This document shows, in pieces, positions 25,837-34,436 of a stretch of DNA of 64,000 bases. Origin of the DNA: Bacteroidales bacterium (GTDB taxonomy: Bacteria > Bacteroidota > Bacteroidia > Bacteroidales > VadinHA17). Location: contig PLLO01000012.1 of assembly GCA_003142255.1 (NCBI GenBank), positions 62,001 through 126,000 on the forward strand, written 5' to 3'. The translations under genes were made by a program, and so were the position numbers. The first letter of the stretch is position 1. Each line of letters opens with the position of its first letter. The notes beneath the pieces were generated by a model, which ran no database searches, was not told the DNA's origin, and was given only the letters and a program-made list of their open reading frames with translations.

Positions 25837-28824
25837 CTATTTCAATTTTCCGTGATAACTTTCCGGAGGACCAAGATAGCTCGTTTTTAAACCACCTGTA
25901 TTAATAATGATTTTCTGGATCACGACTCCGGGATCGACCATCCATATTTTTAAAGTATGATAACCGGGAGAAGTTATCGTGTGATTTGATGCACTCATCC
26001 TGGAGTTATCGCTTACTGATTTTTCCCAGTCGGTATTCCTGTTCTGAGCGTTGTAGTTTTCAGGGACCAGGGTCAGGATCTGTGCAGGTTGATCATCAAA
26101 TGAGACAGCGTACTGAAGCCCTCGTCCCGGTATGAAATTCAAAGTCGGGGAGAAAACAGACTTTACTTCAAATGTTCCTGCACTAAAAAAATATATGTTG
26201 TACTCGAGGCATGGAGAATCTTTGCCAGGAGAAGCAGACTGGGCATCTGCAGGAGCATTTGCCCTCAATGCCGAAAGAGTATGTCCATAATTTTCAATTA
26301 TGCTCCAGTAACGATTCCCTGCGGCTGTGTTTTTAGAATAATGTTCCGCTTCTATCGAAACAACTCCCTCGGTTTCAACGAATCCATTCACAGATCCGGG
26401 CAACGGTTGATCAGGTTTCAAAGCTTGCACTTTTACATTTACAGTTGTCCCGACACCCGAAATACTTATAATTCCGGCTTCATGTACGCCCTCAGCTTTG
26501 TCCCAGTCCACTGAAACCAGAATCCGTTCCTCCTCATTGATGTTTCCGGTTGATTTGCTGACTCTTATCCAGGGATTATCCGATGATACAGAAAATTCAA
26601 AAGGTGTGTTTCCCCTGTTAAAAATATCTATATAATGAATTTTCTTTGTATAAACGTCAAATTCAGGAAGGGCAGGTATGTTCTCAGAACCGGGCCACAC
26701 TTCATCTGAACCTTCAAGCGAGATCCCCATTTTTGCTCCGGCAGGAATATCAACCTGCTTCAGGTTTATGGCTCTCAGACTGTTTACAGGAGGATCAGCC
26801 CACGAGTTATAACCAAGGTGTGACTGGTCCATAAAGTGGTTCCATTTTCCGCCGGCAAAACTACGATTATAATATCCCATCAGACTGGTGTCCTGGCTGA
26901 AAAGCTGGCGTACACGATCTGCTATAGTATTTGTTGCTGCACGGCCCTGTCTGAAATACAGATCATTTTTACCTGCGGTGACATATAGCTCATTAACAAG
27001 GGCAGATGCTTTGACCGGGAAAAGGATAAGCTGATAGAACGCATCATGTTTATCTGAAGGGAGCTTTTCGTACAATTCCCCGGCTTTTGCTGCAAGCGAG
27101 TTATAATCGCTGACTACTTTTTCTCCTTCATTATAACTGGTTATGCTATAGGTGGAAGGTGAAAGAAGCTCCGGTTTTCTGCGCCCGTTGTATTTAGTAT
27201 AGAGCGACATTATATCAGCAATATCCGGGGCAAACTCAGGGCCAAATTCCCGTGCAGCCCAATCCCTTGTATATTCATCTATGTTTTCACCGGTCAATTG
27301 ATCAGTATTCCATGCAAGATCCAGGAAATATTCTATCGGGAACTCATAACCTTTAAAGTGACCGACATTTACGATCCATATTCTGTCTGCACCGTACTGT
27401 TTTGCAAGCGACATCTGGTCCCAGATTTTCGGAACCGGGTTTGAGTTGATCCACTGGTAGCTTCTGGGACCTCCATGGTAGTCAAAATGATAATAGATAC
27501 CTGCCCCGCCGCTTCGTTTTCTCTCTTCGGCTGTCGGAAGGCGCCTTATGTTGCCCCAGTTGTCCTCTGCCCACAGTAGAGTTACATCGTCCGGGACTCT
27601 CATCCCTGCATTATAATAATCCTGGACCTCCTTGTACAGACACCATAGCTGGGGAACCTTTGTGACGTCAGAATTCATCTCCCCGGCTATTATCTTTCGT
27701 TGTATATCAACGATTTTTTCAAGAAGAGTTTTGTTGGCTTCAGGTCCTCCGGGCGCCATTGGAGTATCGTTTGCTCCCCTCAGACCAATTGTAATAATAC
27801 TCTCATAATTCCGGTTCCTTTTAATCCCTTCTCTCCAGAACGATTCAAGAAGATCAGGATTTTTCGAATAGTTCCAGCTGCCAATGCTTCTCAGGTAACG
27901 GCGGTCCCACTCTTTCTGCGCTCGTAGCATAGGTTCCTGGTGCGAGTTTCCCATCACTATCCCATATTCATCGGCCAGCTTAGGGTTCAGGGTATCATCT
28001 TCATTAAAGGCATTATTCCACATCGCGGGCCACAGATAATTAGCTTTCAGCCTGAGCATGAGCTCAAAAAGCCTGGTATAGAATTCGTGACCATAATTCG
28101 CAACGTTGGAAGGTATCGGAGGATTTTCCCGGGGGGGAACGCTGCCATATTTATACCTTATCCAATTTGAAAGATCGGGTGCTTCATCATTCAGAAAAAT
28201 TCCACGGTACTTTACCGAGGGGGAACCCTGTACATATCTGCCGGGCAGCGCATATAATGCATCTTTATGACTGACAGGGACATCTGCCCACCAGTACCAG
28301 GGAGAAACTCCGATCTGCTTTGATACTTCATAGATTCCAAAAATGGTGCCTCTCTTATCACTGCCTGCGATCACAAGCGCCCGGCTGACACCACGGAATG
28401 GCTTCTCGACAACCTGGATCAGGAATGTCTCCCATTTTCCTTCAACGTCAGTAACATCAATCTTTTTTCTCTTTATCAGGTCATTGATAAGGTCACTTCT
28501 CCCTATCGTTCCTGCAATAATAATGTCTTTGGATTTTGGGATCTTGTCAGACGACAGGGCAGGAATAGACGAAGTAACCTTGCCTATGTCATTCTGCAGA
28601 TCAGTAAAAGCCCTTATTACACCCGGCCAGTCATTTGAGCTTATAACAAGCTGAGCCACAGTTCCTTTTGAATATATTGAAAGGGCACCTTTGTCTGTGG
28701 CTATGAAAGATTTTGTGCCGAATGTCGGCTGGGATTGCGATTCACTCAGAGATACAACTGCGAGGAATGCAATAAAAAGAAACCTGTATATTTTTGTTGT
28801 CATCTTACTGATAAAAGTATTCAA
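25837..28824 (-). CDS. GH115 xylan alpha-glucuronidase, exported
   Basis: 995 residues, the usual length for GH115. A signal peptide ends near SESQSQ. After an N-terminal alpha/beta domain (about 30-190) comes the barrel, with KYRGIFLNDEAPDLSNW near 205-221, LWPAMWNNAFNEDD near 265-278, and TLLWAEDNWGNIRRLP and YYHFDYHGGPRSYQW between about 410 and 450. A C-terminal beta domain carries GFVETEGVVSIEAEHY near 840. GH115 enzymes remove (4-O-methyl)glucuronate from internal and terminal xylose residues of polymeric xylan. The gene heads a minus-strand operon with the Tat-exported oxidoreductase and the PmoA-like gene, and shares its 122-bp upstream region, with its LacI-type operator, with the divergent lacI. 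Confidence 0.93.
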   Translation of the reverse strand: MNTFISKMTTKIYRFLFIAFLAVVSLSESQSQPTFGTKSFIATDKGALSIYSKGTVAQLVISSNDWPGVIRAFTDLQNDIGKVTSSIPALSSDKIPKSKDIIIAGTIGRSDLINDLIKRKKIDVTDVEGKWETFLIQVVEKPFRGVSRALVIAGSDKRGTIFGIYEVSKQIGVSPWYWWADVPVSHKDALYALPGRYVQGSPSVKYRGIFLNDEAPDLSNWIRYKYGSVPPRENPPIPSNVANYGHEFYTRLFELMLRLKANYLWPAMWNNAFNEDDTLNPKLADEYGIVMGNSHQEPMLRAQKEWDRRYLRSIGSWNYSKNPDLLESFWREGIKRNRNYESIITIGLRGANDTPMAPGGPEANKTLLEKIVDIQRKIIAGEMNSDVTKVPQLWCLYKEVQDYYNAGMRVPDDVTLLWAEDNWGNIRRLPTAEERKRSGGAGIYYHFDYHGGPRSYQWINSNPVPKIWDQMSLAKQYGADRIWIVNVGHFKGYEFPIEYFLDLAWNTDQLTGENIDEYTRDWAAREFGPEFAPDIADIMSLYTKYNGRRKPELLSPSTYSITSYNEGEKVVSDYNSLAAKAGELYEKLPSDKHDAFYQLILFPVKASALVNELYVTAGKNDLYFRQGRAATNTIADRVRQLFSQDTSLMGYYNRSFAGGKWNHFMDQSHLGYNSWADPPVNSLRAINLKQVDIPAGAKMGISLEGSDEVWPGSENIPALPEFDVYTKKIHYIDIFNRGNTPFEFSVSSDNPWIRVSKSTGNINEEERILVSVDWDKAEGVHEAGIISISGVGTTVNVKVQALKPDQPLPGSVNGFVETEGVVSIEAEHYSKNTAAGNRYWSIIENYGHTLSALRANAPADAQSASPGKDSPCLEYNIYFFSAGTFEVKSVFSPTLNFIPGRGLQYAVSFDDQPAQILTLVPENYNAQNRNTDWEKSVSDNSRMSASNHTITSPGYHTLKIWMVDPGVVIQKIIINTGGLKTSYLGPPESYHGKLK

Positions 28825-28869
28825 TCAGATCCGAAACAGCAAAAGGTTTAAGTAATTTTAACAATAAAA

Positions 28870-28883
28870 TGCAACCGATTGCA
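28870..28883. promoter_or_regulatory. LacI-family operator between GH115 and lacI
   Basis: TGCAACCGATTGCA is the exact reverse complement of the operator at 10149-10162. It sits in the 122-bp divergent region, so it can control both the GH115 operon and the lacI-GH67-xylA series, including lacI itself. Confidence 0.78.
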
Positions 28884-28896
28884 GATATTTATCCAT

Positions 28897-28931
28897 TTTG
28901 TTTCATGATATTTCATTTATTTCTATTTTTG
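28897..28931 (+). promoter_or_regulatory. Candidate promoter for lacI
   Basis: TTTG at 28897-28900 and TATTTTTG at 28924-28931 resemble the Bacteroidota -33/-7 elements. The spacer of 23 bp is a little long. It lies 14 bp downstream of the operator and 15 bp upstream of the GTG start of lacI. Confidence 0.35.
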
Positions 28932-28946
28932 GTAATAAATTAGAGT

Positions 28947-29990
28947 GTGGTGAAAAGTAGTAATGAAGTTACAATATATGATGTTGCAAAGGCATTGAAC
29001 CTTTCACCATCAACAGTGAGCAGGGCTCTTAAGGACCATCCTCATATCAGGAAGGAGACCAAGAAGAAGATTATTTTAACAGCCGCTGAAATGGGGTACA
29101 GGCATAATAAATTTGCCAGCAGCCTTCGACAAAGGCATACCAACACTATCGGAGTCGTTGTTCCCCGTCTAAACAGTCATTTCATGGCTTCAGCGCTTGC
29201 CGGCATTGAAAAAATAACCTCCGAAAATGGATATGGGCTTATAATCAGCCAGTCGCAGGAATCATGGAGGAAGGAGATGTCATGTGTTTCTACTCTCTTT
29301 AACAGCAGGGTGGATGGCCTGATAGTGTCTCTGGCTTTTGAAACCAAAAACCTTGACCATTTCAACATCTTATTTAATAAAGACATCCCTGTAATTTTCT
29401 TTGACCGTGTAGCAGATTGTCATGGTTGCATGAATGTTGTAATAGATAATTATAAGGCAGGTTATGAGGCTGCATCTCATTTGCTTGAACAGGGTTGTAA
29501 AAGAATTGCACATCTTGGAGGAAATATGCTCAGGAATGTATACTCGGAGAGGTTTCGGGGATTTAAGCAGGCACATTATGACCACAATGTAGAATTTGAC
29601 CAGAATCTTCTGTTTATTACGGATATGAGCGTAAACGCTGGAATAGAAGTTGCTGATAAGATTTTAAAGATGAAGGTAAGACCCGACGGGTTATTCACAG
29701 CCAATGATACCACTGCCGTTTCCGTAATTGTGGAACTTGAAAAAGCCGGAATAAAGATTCCTGAGGATATAGCAGTAGTCGGATTCAATAACGAACCAAT
29801 CAGCCAGGTCGTTCAGCCTAACCTTACCACCGTTGATTACCCTGCAAGGGAGATAGGTGAAATCGCAGCAACTTCCCTTATAAATCAGCTGAAGAATACC
29901 CAGCAGGCTAATCTTAGTACTATAGTGCTGAAGCATACCTTATTAATACGTGAGTCGTCAATCAAAAACAATCGTGATAATAATAAATAA
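28947..29990 (+). CDS. LacI/GalR-family transcriptional regulator of the xylan locus
   Basis: 347 residues starting at GTG. The N-terminus VTIYDVAKALNLSPSTVSRALKDHP (residues 8-32, in two parts) is a standard LacI helix-turn-helix with its hinge region up to about 60. A periplasmic-binding-like sensor domain follows (IGVVVPRLNSHF, DGLIVSLAFE, PVIFFDRV, GLFTANDTTAV, AVVGFNNEPIS). It probably binds the 14-bp palindrome at 28870-28883 and 10149-10162 and answers to a xylan- or glucuronate-derived sugar. No hybrid two-component sensor or extracytoplasmic sigma/anti-sigma pair is in the window, so this is the only visible regulator. GH67 follows 12 bp downstream. Confidence 0.92.
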   Translation: MVKSSNEVTIYDVAKALNLSPSTVSRALKDHPHIRKETKKKIILTAAEMGYRHNKFASSLRQRHTNTIGVVVPRLNSHFMASALAGIEKITSENGYGLIISQSQESWRKEMSCVSTLFNSRVDGLIVSLAFETKNLDHFNILFNKDIPVIFFDRVADCHGCMNVVIDNYKAGYEAASHLLEQGCKRIAHLGGNMLRNVYSERFRGFKQAHYDHNVEFDQNLLFITDMSVNAGIEVADKILKMKVRPDGLFTANDTTAVSVIVELEKAGIKIPEDIAVVGFNNEPISQVVQPNLTTVDYPAREIGEIAATSLINQLKNTQQANLSTIVLKHTLLIRESSIKNNRDNNK

Positions 29991-30002
29991 ACAGATAATT
30001 AT

Positions 30003-32168
30003 ATGAATCGCATCCTTTACCTTTTGTTATTTACTCTTTTTATACACAATCCTGTCATAAAAGCCGATGATGGATACCGGTTATGGTTACGTTATGATCT
30101 TATTTCAGATCCTCAGGTTCTCGGATCCTATCAAAGATCGGTAAGCGGATGGATAATTGAAGGGACTTCGCCTTCTTCAATAGTCACTGCAAATGAAATG
30201 AAGAACGGTCTGAACGGTCTCCTTGGGAAAAATATTGAACGTCTGTCTGCAATAAAAAGAAACGGGATCATTGTAGCCGGTACTCCTGAGAATTCGGCAA
30301 TTATTTCCTCGCTGAAACTGAACAAACAGCTTACAGGGATTGGCAGTGAGGGATATATTATTATTACAACAAAGTACAGGAATGAGAAGATCATCGTGAT
30401 TGCTGCAAACAAAGATGCCGGGGTTTTATATGGAACCTTCCACTTACTGAGACTGATGGAGACTCACCGGGATATATCAAAACTTGAGATTGTGAGTTCT
30501 CCGAAAGTAAAGATCCGTATTCTTAACCACTGGGATAACCTTAACAGAAGTGTCGAACGCGGGTATGCGGGCCTCTCGCTTTGGGACTGGAACTCTCTGC
30601 CCGACAGCCTCGATCCAAGATATACGGATTATGCCAGGGCAAATGCTTCGATCGGAATAAACGCAACAGTTCTTACTAACGTCAATGCCAATGCCCTGGT
30701 CCTTACCAGGGACTATCTTGTTAAAGTGGCTGCACTGGCTAATGTATTCAGGCCTTATGGGATCAGGGTTTACCTGACAGCGCGGTTCAGTGCTCCGATA
30801 GAAATCGGCAAACTGAAAACAGCCGATCCTCTCGATCCTGATGTTATTGCCTGGTGGAAAGCAAAAGCTGACGAAATATATAGTCTCATTCCTGATTTCG
30901 GAGGATTCCTGGTAAAAGCCAACTCTGAAGGCCAGCCTGGCCCTCAGAGCTATAACCGCACTCATGCTGACGGTGCAAATATGATCGCCGATGCTGTGGC
31001 TCCTCATAACGGAATAGTGATGTGGAGAGCATTTGTCTATGATAATAATGTCCCGGACGACAGGGCTAAACAGGCCTATAATGAATTTGTTCCTCTTGAT
31101 GGTAAATTCAGGAAGAACGTCATTATCCAGGTAAAGAACGGACCGGTTGATTTTCAGCCGAGGGAACCATTCCATCCTCTTTTTGGGGCAATGACTCAAA
31201 CCCCGCTGATGATGGAATTCCAGGTTACACAGGAATATCTTGGGGCATCAGTTCATCTCGTTTTCCTTGCCCCTCTGTTTGAAGAGTGCCTTAAATCGGA
31301 CACCTGGGCAAAAGGTGAGGGTTCAATTGTTGCAAAGGTTATTGATGGTAGCCTGGAAAATCAGCAGCTTACTGCCATGGCTGGTGTAACAAATATTGGC
31401 AATATGCGTAACTGGAACGGGCATCCTTTTGCCCAGGCAAACTGGTACGCATTCGGCAGGCTTGCATGGGACCCTTACCTGAATTCATCAGATATCGCCG
31501 ATGAATGGATCAGGATGACCTTTACCAATGATAATGAAACAGTCGCCAGGATAAGCAGGATGATGCTAGATTCACGCGAGATCACAGTTAATTATATGAC
31601 CCCTCTCGGACTACATCACCAGATGTATGCTGGCCACCATTACGGACCCGGACCATGGGTGAACCGGGGAAGAGCCGATCAGACTTCTGTCTATTTTAAC
31701 CGCGCCGATTCAATCGGCCTTGGCTTCAACAGGACCTCGACAGGAAGCAACTCGGTAAATCAGTACTTCCCTCATGTAAGGGATATTTTTGAAAATATTG
31801 AAACATGCCCTGAAAACCTTATGCTATGGTTTCATCATGTTCCATGGGATTACAAAATGGCTTCCGGCCGGACATTATGGAACGAATTATGCCTTAGGTA
31901 CGAAAAGGGTGTCGATTCGGTAAAATGGCTGAGTGATCAATGGGAACTCTCAAAATCAAAAATTGATACTGAAAGATTTGAGGCCGTCAAAGCCTTGCTC
32001 GTGAAGCAGGAAAGAGATGCAAAAATATGGAGGGATGCATGTATCCTCTATTTCCAAACATTTTCCAAAAGACCGGTTCCTGAAGGGGTTGAGAAAGCTG
32101 ATCATGACCTTGATTATTATAAGGCATACCGCTATACCGATATTCCTGGAATCAGCAGCAGATTTTAA
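30003..32168 (+). CDS. GH67 alpha-glucuronidase, exported
   Basis: 721 residues with a signal peptide (MNRILYLLLFTLFIHNPVIKA). The three-domain GH67 layout is seen: an N-terminal alpha/beta domain (about 25-160), a barrel (about 165-500) and a helical C-terminal domain. The barrel includes ILNHWDNLNRSVERGYAG, TARFSAP and GFLVKANSEGQPGP with the presumed general acid Glu309, and then VDFQPREP with the paired acidic residues. GH67 removes 4-O-methylglucuronate from the non-reducing end of xylo-oligosaccharides, complementing the internal action of GH115. It is in one run with lacI upstream and the SDR gene 17 bp downstream. Confidence 0.95.
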   Translation: MNRILYLLLFTLFIHNPVIKADDGYRLWLRYDLISDPQVLGSYQRSVSGWIIEGTSPSSIVTANEMKNGLNGLLGKNIERLSAIKRNGIIVAGTPENSAIISSLKLNKQLTGIGSEGYIIITTKYRNEKIIVIAANKDAGVLYGTFHLLRLMETHRDISKLEIVSSPKVKIRILNHWDNLNRSVERGYAGLSLWDWNSLPDSLDPRYTDYARANASIGINATVLTNVNANALVLTRDYLVKVAALANVFRPYGIRVYLTARFSAPIEIGKLKTADPLDPDVIAWWKAKADEIYSLIPDFGGFLVKANSEGQPGPQSYNRTHADGANMIADAVAPHNGIVMWRAFVYDNNVPDDRAKQAYNEFVPLDGKFRKNVIIQVKNGPVDFQPREPFHPLFGAMTQTPLMMEFQVTQEYLGASVHLVFLAPLFEECLKSDTWAKGEGSIVAKVIDGSLENQQLTAMAGVTNIGNMRNWNGHPFAQANWYAFGRLAWDPYLNSSDIADEWIRMTFTNDNETVARISRMMLDSREITVNYMTPLGLHHQMYAGHHYGPGPWVNRGRADQTSVYFNRADSIGLGFNRTSTGSNSVNQYFPHVRDIFENIETCPENLMLWFHHVPWDYKMASGRTLWNELCLRYEKGVDSVKWLSDQWELSKSKIDTERFEAVKALLVKQERDAKIWRDACILYFQTFSKRPVPEGVEKADHDLDYYKAYRYTDIPGISSRF

Positions 32169-32185
32169 TTATTCTTATTAGTAAC

Positions 32186-32923
32186 ATGAAAAAGATAGCA
32201 ATTGTCACTGGAGGAGGATCAGGAATCGGGCTTGCCATAGCCCGCAAATTCGTAAAGAATGAGATCCATACGATAATTGTCGGTCGCGATAGTGCGAAGC
32301 TGAAGGAAGCTTGCGCAACCCTTGGAAAACTCTCGGACTGGTTTTTATGCGATCTGACGAAGCTTGAAGATATTCCGGAATTGGTACAGAAAATAATTGA
32401 TAAATACGGAAGGATAGATATCCTGGTGAATAATGCCGGTATGCATCTTAAAAAAGGAATGGCTGAAGTTTCCGATGAGGAGTTCCAGAAAGTGATACTG
32501 ACAAACCAGACATCCGTTTTCAGCCTTACAAGAAGTGTAGCCGGGTTCATGCAGGAGCAGGAATCCGGAGCAGTTCTGAATATAAGCTCTATGGCTTCGA
32601 TTTATGGGATCCCTTATGTAATCGCATATACTGCTTCAAAAGCTGCCATCGAGGGCATGACGCGTGCAATGGCTGTTGAGCTCTCTCCTTTGGGAATAAG
32701 GGTGAATTGCCTCGCACCTGGTTTTATCAGAACCAACATGTCGTCGCTTGCGCTCGATAAGGACCCTGAACGGGAAAAGAAAGTGTTGTCAAGGACTCCT
32801 ATGGGAAGACTTGGAAAACCCGAAGAGGTTGCTGATGCAGCACTCTTCCTGGTTTCTGATTCAGCTTCATATATAACAGGTGTCGTGCTTCCTGTGGATG
32901 GCGGAAATTCAATAGGATTTTAA
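32186..32923 (+). CDS. SDR oxidoreductase, candidate fructuronate reductase
   Basis: 245 residues, classical SDR length. TGGGSGIG at 8-15 binds NAD(P), NNAG lies at 82-85, and the catalytic pair Tyr148 and Lys152 is in YTASK. ITGVVLPVDGG near the end is standard. No signal peptide is present, so it is cytosolic. Between an alpha-glucuronidase and mannonate dehydratase, the expected missing step is reduction of D-fructuronate to D-mannonate, done by SDR-type enzymes in several bacteria that lack the usual UxuB. That job is inferred from place only; KduD-like or gluconate dehydrogenase activity is possible. Confidence 0.8.
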   Translation: MKKIAIVTGGGSGIGLAIARKFVKNEIHTIIVGRDSAKLKEACATLGKLSDWFLCDLTKLEDIPELVQKIIDKYGRIDILVNNAGMHLKKGMAEVSDEEFQKVILTNQTSVFSLTRSVAGFMQEQESGAVLNISSMASIYGIPYVIAYTASKAAIEGMTRAMAVELSPLGIRVNCLAPGFIRTNMSSLALDKDPEREKKVLSRTPMGRLGKPEEVADAALFLVSDSASYITGVVLPVDGGNSIGF

Positions 32924-32958
32924 TTGATGATTGATGCTGAGAATATTAATAATTTTAA

Positions 32959-33036
32959 CCCCCTTTCCCGTTTCCCCCAGGGGGGAAAGGCAAGAACAAC
33001 CTCCTTCCCCCGTGGGGGAAGGTCGGGAAGAGGGTA
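32959..33036. repeat. C/G-rich palindromic intergenic element, copy D
   Basis: Starts CCCCCTTTCCCGTTTCCCCC, has GTGGGGGAAGGTCGGGAAG and ends AGAGGG, closely matching copies A and F. It lies between the SDR gene and the mannonate dehydratase gene. Confidence 0.75.
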
Positions 33037-33074
33037 AAAAGATATAAGTTAATTAAACAGAAGAGCTGAGTAGG

Positions 33075-34283
33075 ATGAAAATTACTGATGCTAAAGTGAT
33101 CGTATGTTCCCCGGGAAGGAACTTTGTAACACTTAAGATATTTACTGACGAAGGGATTTACGGACTTGGAGATGCCACCCTTAATGGCATGGAAAAAGCA
33201 GTGGTATCATACCTCGAAAATTACTGTGTTCCGGCGCTTATCGGAAAAGATCCGCGGAATATTGAGGATATATGGCACTTTTTTTACAAGGGTGCATATT
33301 GGAAGAGAGGATCAGTGACCATGACAGCCGTTTCGGCAATCGATATGGCATTATGGGATATTAAAGGGAAGGCATTGAACACTCCTCTTTATAATCTTAT
33401 TGGCGGAAAAAGCAGGAATGGGATCCTTGTTTACTGCCATGCAAACGGCAGGGACGCCGAAGAGACTATCGAGAAAGCAGGACAGAAGATTGAACAGGGC
33501 TTCAGGGCCATCAGGCTTCAATCCGGAATTCCGGGGATCGAGCATACCTACGGCGTTTCGAAGGATAATAAGCCCTATGAACCTGCAGAGAAAGGTCTGG
33601 CTCAGACAGAATACTGGGATACAGCCAGATACCTGAATTTCATTCCTTCGCTTTTTAAGAAAGCGAGGGCTGAGTTTGGTGATGATATCCACCTGCTGCA
33701 CGATGTTCACCATCGCTGTACACCGGTTGAAGCAGCAAGGCTTGCCAGAGAGCTTGAGCCCTATCATCTTTTCTGGCTCGAGGATCCGGTCTCGGGTGAG
33801 CTCCAGGAAGGGCTCAGGCTAATAAGATCCCATTCAACAACGCCCATTGCGATAGGAGAGGTTTTCAATTCTGTTTATGATTACACAACCCTCATAACAG
33901 AACAGCTTATAGATTATATAAGGATGCCCCTGGTGCATGGAGGGGGAATAACCCATTTGCTCAAAGTGGCTTCCATGGCTTCGGTATATCATATACAGAC
34001 GGGTTTCCATGGTGCGACGGACCTCTCCCCGGTAAACATGGCAGCAGCTATCCATTTTAATATGGCAATAAACAACTTTGGGATACAGGAATATATGCCG
34101 CACCAGGAGATAGTGAATGAAGTGTTCAAAACAAATTTTAATTTCGACAAGGGATTCCTGTTTATAGATGATACTCCCGGAATAGGAGTGGATATTGATG
34201 AGAAGAAAGCAGCAAAGTACCCGTATCAGATGGCTTCTCTTCCCGTTAACAGGAAAAGTGACGGAACAATGTTTTATTGGTGA
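33075..34283 (+). CDS. manD: D-mannonate dehydratase (ManD/RspA, enolase superfamily)
   Basis: 402 residues, the usual length. The N-terminal capping domain (GLGDATLNGMEKAVVSYLE) and the barrel segments YCHANGRDAEE, LLHDVHHRCTPVEAARLARELEPY, FWLEDPVSGE, PIAIGEVFN and GFHGATDLSPVNMAAA match ManD-type dehydratases. The acidic Mg ligands lie in LLHDVHH, LEDP and IGEV. It dehydrates D-mannonate to 2-keto-3-deoxy-D-gluconate in the glucuronate route. No signal peptide; cytosolic. Related low-activity acid-sugar dehydratases share this sequence type, so physiological flux is inferred from the alpha-glucuronidase context. Confidence 0.85.
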   Translation: MKITDAKVIVCSPGRNFVTLKIFTDEGIYGLGDATLNGMEKAVVSYLENYCVPALIGKDPRNIEDIWHFFYKGAYWKRGSVTMTAVSAIDMALWDIKGKALNTPLYNLIGGKSRNGILVYCHANGRDAEETIEKAGQKIEQGFRAIRLQSGIPGIEHTYGVSKDNKPYEPAEKGLAQTEYWDTARYLNFIPSLFKKARAEFGDDIHLLHDVHHRCTPVEAARLARELEPYHLFWLEDPVSGELQEGLRLIRSHSTTPIAIGEVFNSVYDYTTLITEQLIDYIRMPLVHGGGITHLLKVASMASVYHIQTGFHGATDLSPVNMAAAIHFNMAINNFGIQEYMPHQEIVNEVFKTNFNFDKGFLFIDDTPGIGVDIDEKKAAKYPYQMASLPVNRKSDGTMFYW

Positions 34284-34291
34284 AAAATTTG

Positions 34292-34388
34292 GCCCCCCAA
34301 CCCCCCTGAAGGGGGGCTGATTCTCAATCGATTAGAATATTTATCTATAATATTGAGAGTTAAACCCCCTTTAGGGGGAAGGGGGCGA
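34292..34388. repeat. C/G-rich palindromic intergenic element, copy E
   Basis: Contains CCCCCCTGAAGGGGGGCT, as in copy B, and 65 bp on a second arm pair CCCCCTTTAGGGGGAAGGGGG. It lies between the mannonate dehydratase and xylulokinase genes. Confidence 0.75.
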
Positions 34389-34436
34389 GAGAAAGGTGAT
34401 TAGAATGATAAAATATTGAATTAATTAGCTAAGACT

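Noticed and set aside
30477-31199. 240-codon open frame antisense to the GH67 gene
   Set aside because: It lies wholly inside a clear GH67 coding sequence, has no recognisable domain and a composition typical of antisense shadow frames.
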